In this document: in pieces, positions 5,481 to 9,842 of the stretch
Layout: each line of letters begins with the position of its first letter
Position numbering within the stretch: position 1 is the stretch's first letter
Assembly: GCA_018268545.1 (NCBI GenBank)
Contig: JAFDWI010000091.1
Location: 1-9,842, forward strand
Direction: 5' to 3'
DNA length: 9,842 bases
Origin: Actinomycetota bacterium
GTDB lineage: Bacteria; Actinomycetota; Acidimicrobiia; Acidimicrobiales; Iamiaceae
Position numbers and translations under genes: made by a program
The notes under the pieces: generated by a model
Databases searched by the model: none
The model's input: only the letters and a program-made list of their open reading frames with translations
What the model was told of the DNA's origin: nothing

Positions 5481-6943
5481 AAACCGTTCTGGGAGTTGTA
5501 GGCCTGGATCGCCTTGGTGACCTGTGCCTGGGCCTGCTTCAACGCGGTGGCCGGATCGGTGCCCTTCAGGAACACCGATTCGAGCATCTTCTGCATGATC
5601 GTCCGGTACTCGTCGCTGGGGCCGACCATGACGCCGGGATTCTTCGGCGATGCACCGGCGAGCTGTTCGGTCGCGATCTTCAACGACGCTCCGGCGATCT
5701 TGCCGTCGAAGAACGTCTTGACCGACGGTTGGTCGGGGACCTGGTCGTTCGACGGGAGATACGACCCCTCCGTCAACCACTTCACCTGCCGAGGAAGCTG
5801 GTTGATGTACCGGATGAAGTCCATCGCCGCAGCCTGTTGCACGACCGAGCCGGCGTCGGACACGTAGTAGGCACCCCCCGAGACGGGAACCTGTCCGGGC
5901 TTGTCGACACCCGGCATCGGTCCGAACCCGGGCGCCATCGTGACGCTCTGGGACAACCCTGCGAGATTGCCCGCTTGGAGGTCCTTGGCCGACAACTTGC
6001 CGCCGAGGAACGCTTCGATCGTCGTCGCCGCGGTCGAGGTCTCGAAGAGCATCGTCGACTTGCCCTGCGCGAGGTTCAGGTACTGGTCGATCTGCCCGGA
6101 GGTGTCCGAAACCTTGGCGATCAGGCCGTCGTCGTACATCGACTTGAGTTGGGTCAGCACCTTCACCGCCGCGGGCGTGTCGAAGACCGCCTTGGTCGCA
6201 TGACCGTCGTGACCGTTGCCGTTGTCGACGATGTTCTGCCCGATGCCACCCAGGAGCGTCTCGAAGTACCAGGGGTTGACCGTCATCGACAACGGCCACT
6301 GCAAGCCGCCGATACCGGCAGCTTTCAACTTCTCGGCGTCCGTGCGAACCTCGGCAAGCGTGCCGGGTGCGACGAGCGGGAGCCCTGCCTGTTGGAACTG
6401 CTTCTTGTTGTAGTAGAGCTGCGGCGTCGACACGTTGACCGCGCCGGGGACGAACTTCCCGTCGAGGGTGAAGTACGCCTTGACGACCGGGACGATGTGA
6501 TCCAGCGGGACGACGCCCTGACTCGCGCACACCGATCCGGGGATGATCGTCCCCGAGTCCATCAGGAACTGCGCGTTCACGGAGTCGCCGTAGACGATGT
6601 TCGGGATCCGGTCCGGGATCGCTGCGGTGTACTTGGCGAGCACCTGGTCATAGGACGCACCCTGATCAGCGGCGACGACCTCCACCTTGGACTGCGAGGC
6701 GTTGTAGGCCGCGACCGTCTCGGTCATCACCTGTTTGGCCTTTCCCTGCAGCCCGCCGTACCACAGGTTGATCGTCACCTTGCCGGTCGACTTCGCCAGC
6801 TCGGGAAGGGGGCACGTCGCCTTGCCCGACTTCGGGTTCGTCGACGATTTCGACGAACCCGACGACGACCCGCATGCGACCGTCGTCGCGGCGAGGCCGA
6901 ACACACAGAGTGCCGTCGAAAGGCGTTTCGCTCCGCTGCGCAT
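5477..6943 (-). CDS. UgpB-like ABC substrate-binding lipoprotein (second of tandem pair)
   Basis: The 488-residue product is an extracellular solute-binding protein of the family 1/UgpB type. It starts with a basic, hydrophobic signal peptide ending near Cys24 (ATTVAC-GSSS), a slightly atypical lipobox, then a Ser/Gly linker. UgpB-like landmarks follow: VTINLWYGG, the NVSTPQLYYNKKQFQQAGL segment, GQVPVSGGAYYVS, the LTEGSYLPSN box and the ESVFLKGTDPATAL C-terminal helix. It should deliver a sugar, glycoside or polyol phosphate to the permeases encoded upstream. Cys44 and Cys139 match Cys47 and Cys143 of the neighbouring paralogue and may form a disulfide. The ATG at 6943 has GAGGA 10 nt upstream; the adjacent GTG at 6946 is spaced 7 nt and is a real alternative. 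The frame stays open to 7081 but would run into the preceding gene and place 46 extra residues before the signal peptide. It is the last gene of the operon. Confidence 0.9.
   Translation of the reverse strand: MRSGAKRLSTALCVFGLAATTVACGSSSGSSKSSTNPKSGKATCPLPELAKSTGKVTINLWYGGLQGKAKQVMTETVAAYNASQSKVEVVAADQGASYDQVLAKYTAAIPDRIPNIVYGDSVNAQFLMDSGTIIPGSVCASQGVVPLDHIVPVVKAYFTLDGKFVPGAVNVSTPQLYYNKKQFQQAGLPLVAPGTLAEVRTDAEKLKAAGIGGLQWPLSMTVNPWYFETLLGGIGQNIVDNGNGHDGHATKAVFDTPAAVKVLTQLKSMYDDGLIAKVSDTSGQIDQYLNLAQGKSTMLFETSTAATTIEAFLGGKLSAKDLQAGNLAGLSQSVTMAPGFGPMPGVDKPGQVPVSGGAYYVSDAGSVVQQAAAMDFIRYINQLPRQVKWLTEGSYLPSNDQVPDQPSVKTFFDGKIAGASLKIATEQLAGASPKNPGVMVGPSDEYRTIMQKMLESVFLKGTDPATALKQAQAQVTKAIQAYNSQNGF
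6832..6862 (-). repeat. 13-bp perfect inverted repeat inside a coding sequence
   Basis: In transcript sense, TCGGGTTCGTCGA is followed by a 5-nt loop (AATCG) and its exact complement TCGACGAACCCGA. It lies in codons 28-38 of the second binding protein, within the Ser-rich linker just after the lipid-anchored cysteine. The RNA hairpin should be stable. No U-run follows, so it is not a standard intrinsic terminator. Confidence 0.65.
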
Positions 6944-6953
6944 CACAATTCCG

Positions 6954-6958
6954 TCCTC
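6954..6958 (-). promoter_or_regulatory. Ribosome binding site of the second binding protein
   Basis: GAGGA lies in the 52-nt gap between the two binding-protein genes, 7 nt before a GTG and 10 nt before the preferred ATG. Its presence indicates that the second gene can start translation independently of the first. No convincing promoter is visible in this gap. Confidence 0.5.
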
Positions 6959-6995
6959 GATGTCGGGGGCTGGACAACCGAACCCTAGTTTGCCT

Positions 6996-8474
6996 TCAGA
7001 AACCGTTCTCGCGGTTGTAGCTCCGGAGAGCGGCGGTGACGTCGGCCTGTGCCCCGGCGAGCGCCTTCGCCGGGTCGGCACCGGTGAACAACACCGATTC
7101 GAGCATCGTCTGCATGATCCGGTTGTACTGGTCGAACGGTCCGACGATCGGCCCCGGGTGGCTCGCAGGCACGGCTGCGACCTGGTCGGCGGCCACCTTC
7201 AACGCCATGCCGGCCATCGAGTCCGCGAAGAACTTCTGGACCGCGGGCTGCCGTTCGACGTCACGGTTCCCCGAGAGGTAGGACCCCTTGATCAGCCACG
7301 TCTCCTGTTGGGGCATCTCGTTCAGGTAGCGGATGAAGTCCATTGCACCCGCCTGCTGCGCCGCGGAACCACCGTTGGTGACGTAATAGGCGCCGCCGCT
7401 CACCGGGACCTGCCCGGCCCGCTCGAGCCCCGGGTAGGCGCCGAAGCCGGGGACGACCTTCGTGCCCTGTGACAGACCCGTCAGGCCGCCGTTCTTGAGA
7501 TCCTGAGCGGACAATCCTCCTCCCAGGAAGGCCTGGATCGTCGTCGCCGCCGCCGAGGATTCGATGACGAGCGCCGACTTGCCCTGGGCCACGTTCAGGT
7601 ACTGGTCGAGTTGGCCGGGCGTGTTCGAGATCTTCGCGATCATCCCGTCGTGGTACATCGCCTGCCACTGCGTGAGGATCTTCACGGCCTTGGGCGTGTC
7701 GAACGTCGCCTTGGTCGCATGTCCGGCGTGGCCGTTGTCGTGGTCGACCATGTCCTGTCCGACACCGGTCATGAACGCATCGAAGAACCCGGGGGCAGGC
7801 ACCATCGAGATCGGCCAGGACATGTCCGGGATGTTCGCCGCCTTGATCGCCTCGGAGTCACTCCGCATCTGGGCGAAGGTTCCGGGCGCACGATCGGGCA
7901 GCTTCGCCTGCTGGTAGCTCAGCCGGTTGTAGTACACCATCGTCGCGGTCATGTTCACCGCGCCAGGCACGAACGCGCCGTCGAGCGTGTAGAAGCTCTT
8001 CACGACCGGCAGCATCTTGTCGACGGGTACGGCGCCTTCGGCAGCACACGCCCCACCCGGGATGATCGTGCCCGAGTCGACGAGGAACTGCGCATGTGAC
8101 GAATCCGCGAACATCACGTTCGGGATCCGATGCGCGGGGATCGCCTGGGTGTACTTCGTGAGCATCGCGTTGTAGTCCTGGCCCTGGTCCGATGCGGTGA
8201 CCTCGACCCGGTCCTGCGATGCGTTGTAGGACTTCGCGAGGTCCTCCATGATCGTCTTGTTGTCGCCCTGTTGGTTCCCGTACCAGAGCGTGACCTTCAC
8301 CTTCGGACCTGATTTCGGAAGCGAGGAAAGCGGACAGGCGATCTTCGCGAGCTTGCCGGATTCCGCCGGGGAGTTGTCGCCCGCGCTGGATGTTGACCCC
8401 CCGCACCCCGCGAGCCCGACCACAAGGGCGACCGCGGCGCCCACGGCCGCGATTCGTGCGTTCATCGTGTGCAT
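6996..8474 (-). CDS. UgpB-like ABC substrate-binding lipoprotein (first of tandem pair)
   Basis: The 492-residue product has a clear lipoprotein signal: a hydrophobic stretch from Ala6, then the lipobox LAGC with Cys24, then a Gly/Ser linker. The mature part is a family 1 solute-binding fold (VKVTLWYGNQQGD, SGTIIPG, TLDGAFVPGAVN, MVYYNRLSYQQAKL, QVPVSGGAYYVTNGG, MLESVLFTGADPAKAL), which catches an extracellular sugar or polyol compound for import. It aligns end to end with its downstream neighbour; by eye over half of residues are identical, including Cys47/Cys143 and the C-terminal YN-x-x-NGF. The ATG at 8474 follows AAAGGA by 7 nt; an in-frame ATG at 8465 is possible. It starts 4 nt after the permease stop (8479), which suggests coupled translation. 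The substrate cannot be named: the segment equivalent to UgpB STPVLYYN reads TATMVYYN here, so the two paralogues may differ in specificity. Confidence 0.92.
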   Translation of the reverse strand: MHTMNARIAAVGAAVALVVGLAGCGGSTSSAGDNSPAESGKLAKIACPLSSLPKSGPKVKVTLWYGNQQGDNKTIMEDLAKSYNASQDRVEVTASDQGQDYNAMLTKYTQAIPAHRIPNVMFADSSHAQFLVDSGTIIPGGACAAEGAVPVDKMLPVVKSFYTLDGAFVPGAVNMTATMVYYNRLSYQQAKLPDRAPGTFAQMRSDSEAIKAANIPDMSWPISMVPAPGFFDAFMTGVGQDMVDHDNGHAGHATKATFDTPKAVKILTQWQAMYHDGMIAKISNTPGQLDQYLNVAQGKSALVIESSAAATTIQAFLGGGLSAQDLKNGGLTGLSQGTKVVPGFGAYPGLERAGQVPVSGGAYYVTNGGSAAQQAGAMDFIRYLNEMPQQETWLIKGSYLSGNRDVERQPAVQKFFADSMAGMALKVAADQVAAVPASHPGPIVGPFDQYNRIMQTMLESVLFTGADPAKALAGAQADVTAALRSYNRENGF

Positions 8475-8478
8475 GACC

Positions 8479-9366
8479 TCATCCTTTCACTGCGCCGGCC
8501 GTGAGACCTCGGACGAGCTGACGCTGGAACGCGAGCAGGACGACGAGGACCGGAAGCGCGACGATCAACGCGCCGGCGACGCCGACGTTGTAGGTGGCAG
8601 GCTCCGCTGTCGGCAGATTCGACAGCGCGACCTGCGCGGTCTGCCAGTTGTCGAGCGTCTCGACGCTCTGGGGCCACAGGTACTGGTTCCACGCCGACAG
8701 GAACGCCAACACCGTGAACGCCGCGATCACCGGTCGGGCGAGCGGCACCGCGACGTGCCACATGAACCGGAGGTGGCCGTAACCGTCCAGACGGGCGGCG
8801 TCGCGTAGATCCGCGGGGACCCCGATGAATCCTTGGCGGATCAGGAACGTCCCGAACGCGGTGGCGAGGAACGGCACACTCAACCCCTGCATCGTGTTCA
8901 ACCAGCCCAGGTCGGTGACGGTCTGCACGTTCGGGATCAAGGTGACCTCGATCGGGAGCATCAGCGTCGCCATGAACACGCCGAAGAGGATCTTCTTCAG
9001 TGGGAAGCGGAGGAATGCAAACGCATACGCTGCCAGGACCGATGTCACGAGCTGCGCCACGGTGATCACCAGCGTCATCACCGCGGACAGCGTGAGCGCC
9101 CGGGACAGCCCCTTGGAGGTCGCGGCCCGCCAGAACACGTCCCACTGGATCGCGACCGGATACAGCGGGCTGCGCGCGTCCGAATACGCGACGGGGGTCG
9201 ACAGCGCACGCACGACCGTGATGTACACCGGGAACAACACCACGATCGCAAGGACCGTCAACAACGTGTACCAACCGGTCAGCCGCAATCCCCGGTGACG
9301 AGCGGATCCGGCCGTCGCGCGCTCGGGTGCTTCGCCGAGTGCCGCGCCGACCACCTCACTGCTCAT
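8479..9366 (-). CDS. Carbohydrate ABC transporter permease, MalG/UgpE type
   Basis: The 295-residue protein is one of the two channel subunits of a sugar importer. It has six likely membrane helices: about 33-55, 91-115, 125-147, 158-177, 212-230 and 261-280. Between helices 4 and 5 is the cytoplasmic EAA loop (DAARLDGYG at 189-197, ending VAVPLARP at 205-212), which docks to the ATPase. PIEVTLIPN (138-146) and SAWNQYLWP (224-232) are typical of the MalG/UgpE branch. The N-terminal 28 residues are polar and poorly constrained. The ATG at 9366 overlaps the end of the preceding permease gene by 11 nt, a normal arrangement for coupled permease pairs; a good ribosome binding site is not obvious, so later in-frame starts cannot be excluded. 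The EAA glutamate is replaced by Asp189, a conservative change. Confidence 0.93.
   Translation of the reverse strand: MSSEVVGAALGEAPERATAGSARHRGLRLTGWYTLLTVLAIVVLFPVYITVVRALSTPVAYSDARSPLYPVAIQWDVFWRAATSKGLSRALTLSAVMTLVITVAQLVTSVLAAYAFAFLRFPLKKILFGVFMATLMLPIEVTLIPNVQTVTDLGWLNTMQGLSVPFLATAFGTFLIRQGFIGVPADLRDAARLDGYGHLRFMWHVAVPLARPVIAAFTVLAFLSAWNQYLWPQSVETLDNWQTAQVALSNLPTAEPATYNVGVAGALIVALPVLVVLLAFQRQLVRGLTAGAVKG
8482..8487 (-). promoter_or_regulatory. Ribosome binding site within the upstream permease's last codons
   Basis: AAAGGA overlaps the final Lys-Gly codons of the permease and sits 7 nt before the ATG at 8474. This favours that start over the ATG at 8465 and fits translational coupling. 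Confidence 0.5.
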
Positions 9367-9842
9367 AGTTCACCCGTTTCGACAACAGTCCGAACTGGAG
9401 CGCCGTGATGACCACGGTGACGAAGAACAGTCCGATCGACATCGCCGCGCCGGTCGACATCAGGCGAGGCGACTGGTTCTTGGTGATCTTGTAGACGATC
9501 GTCTCGGTCGCCCCGGCGGGACCGCCCTGGGTGAGGATGTCGACCTGCGCGTACGACTGGAGCGCGGACACGACCAACACGACCACCAGGAACAGCAGCA
9601 CCGGCGACAACAAGGGAAGCGTGACCTTGAAGAACCGTCGGACCGGACCGTACCCGTCCAAGGTGGCCGCTTCGAGCAACGCTTCGGGGATCGCCTGCAA
9701 TCCGGCGAGCACGATCAGGAACGCGAGTCCGATATTCTGCCAGATCGACGACCACGACACCCCGAACAACGCCCACGACGGATTGTTCAGGATGTCGATC
9801 TTCAGCACGCCGGTCGACGGGTTGATCAACGTGAGGAAGATC
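9356..9842 (-). CDS. Carbohydrate ABC transporter permease, MalF/UgpA type, C-terminal part
   Basis: The last 162 codons of the partner permease are present; the frame is open to the right edge, so the N-terminus is missing. Visible are the linker IFLTLINPSTGVLKIDILN, a membrane helix (SIWQNIGLAFLIVLAGLQ), a canonical EAA loop (EAATLDGYGPVRRFFKVTLP), a following strongly hydrophobic helix (LLFLVVVLVVSAL), the periplasmic segment DILTQGGPAGATETIVYKI that is characteristic of UgpA/MalF-like subunits, and the last helix (GLFFVTVVITALQFGLL). It pairs with the MalG-type permease to form the translocation pore. A TTG within the visible part could be mistaken for a start but lies mid-protein. The operon's promoter, and perhaps its ATPase and a regulator, must lie beyond the right edge. 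Confidence 0.92.
   Translation of the reverse strand, partial: IFLTLINPSTGVLKIDILNNPSWALFGVSWSSIWQNIGLAFLIVLAGLQAIPEALLEAATLDGYGPVRRFFKVTLPLLSPVLLFLVVVLVVSALQSYAQVDILTQGGPAGATETIVYKITKNQSPRLMSTGAAMSIGLFFVTVVITALQFGLLSKRVNYEQ

Noticed and set aside
5333..6988. Long open frame (about 551 codons) on the plus strand opposite the second binding protein
   Set aside because: The composition is Arg/Leu/Asp/Gly-rich with no domain, and it runs antisense to a clear lipoprotein gene; a codon-bias shadow.
6978..6988. CTAGGGTTCGG on the minus strand, resembling the start of the guanidine-I (ykkC) motif
   Set aside because: The rest of that aptamer is absent and the gap of about 50 nt is too short to hold it.
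6944..7081. A 46-residue N-terminal extension of the second binding protein
   Set aside because: It would overlap the preceding gene and bury the lipoprotein signal peptide. The start at 6943 (or 6946) has a ribosome binding site and puts the signal at the N-terminus.
9827..9829. TTG as the start of the right-hand permease
   Set aside because: The frame continues open upstream with sequence fitting the family (IFLT before LINPSTG), so the gene simply extends past the window.
1..9842. tRNA, rRNA, CRISPR arrays, insertion sequences, attachment sites
   Set aside because: I looked for clover-leaf ends, spaced identical repeats, transposase motifs and terminal inverted repeats and saw none; the coding style is even across the window.

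Overview
The window is GC-rich (roughly two-thirds G+C by eye), with strong third-position GC, GTG starts beside ATG, and tightly packed genes. This suggests a high-GC actinobacterium. A member of Acidimicrobiia (Ilumatobacter-like) would fit the protein styles, but that is an inference and not proven by any marker gene here. Both ends of the sequence are GATC, so the piece is probably a restriction-cloned genomic or environmental insert and its edges are not biological boundaries.

Layout, left to right. (1) 1-162, minus: the N-terminal end of an ABC exporter cut by the window edge. (2) 163-437: a divergent control region with a perfect 14-bp palindrome beside a candidate promoter for the exporter, and a GC-rich, possibly folded leader before the next gene. 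(3) 438-2813, plus: a 791-residue SMC/SbcC/YhaN-like coiled-coil protein with a two-helix membrane hairpin in the middle of its coil and a visibly degenerate P-loop. (4) 2785-3303, minus: a gamma-carbonic-anhydrase-like hexapeptide protein whose 3' end overlaps gene 3 convergently by 29 bp. (5) 3397-5451, plus: an oligopeptidase B-type S9 serine peptidase with a complete catalytic triad and acidic S1 residues. (6) 5477-9842, minus: a carbohydrate/polyol ABC importer operon. In transcription order it holds a MalF/UgpA-like permease (cut by the right edge), a MalG/UgpE-like permease, and two paralogous UgpB-like substrate-binding lipoproteins in tandem. No importer ATPase is in the window; it may lie upstream of the right edge or be a shared MsiK/UgpC-type ATPase elsewhere.

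The importer genes work as a unit: two permeases form the channel and one or both lipoproteins deliver substrate. The permease genes overlap by 11 nt, and the first binding protein starts 4 nt after the second permease stops, so coupled translation is likely. The second binding protein follows after about 50 nt with its own ribosome binding site. It carries a 13-bp perfect inverted repeat inside its linker codons. The other genes are ordinary neighbours with no evident shared pathway.

Most worth a second look are the membrane-anchored, probably ATP-incompetent SMC-like protein with its leader, the doubled binding protein, the intragenic hairpin, and the palindromic operator candidate. I did not find convincing evidence of a wholly new multi-gene system, CRISPR, mobile element, tRNA or rRNA.
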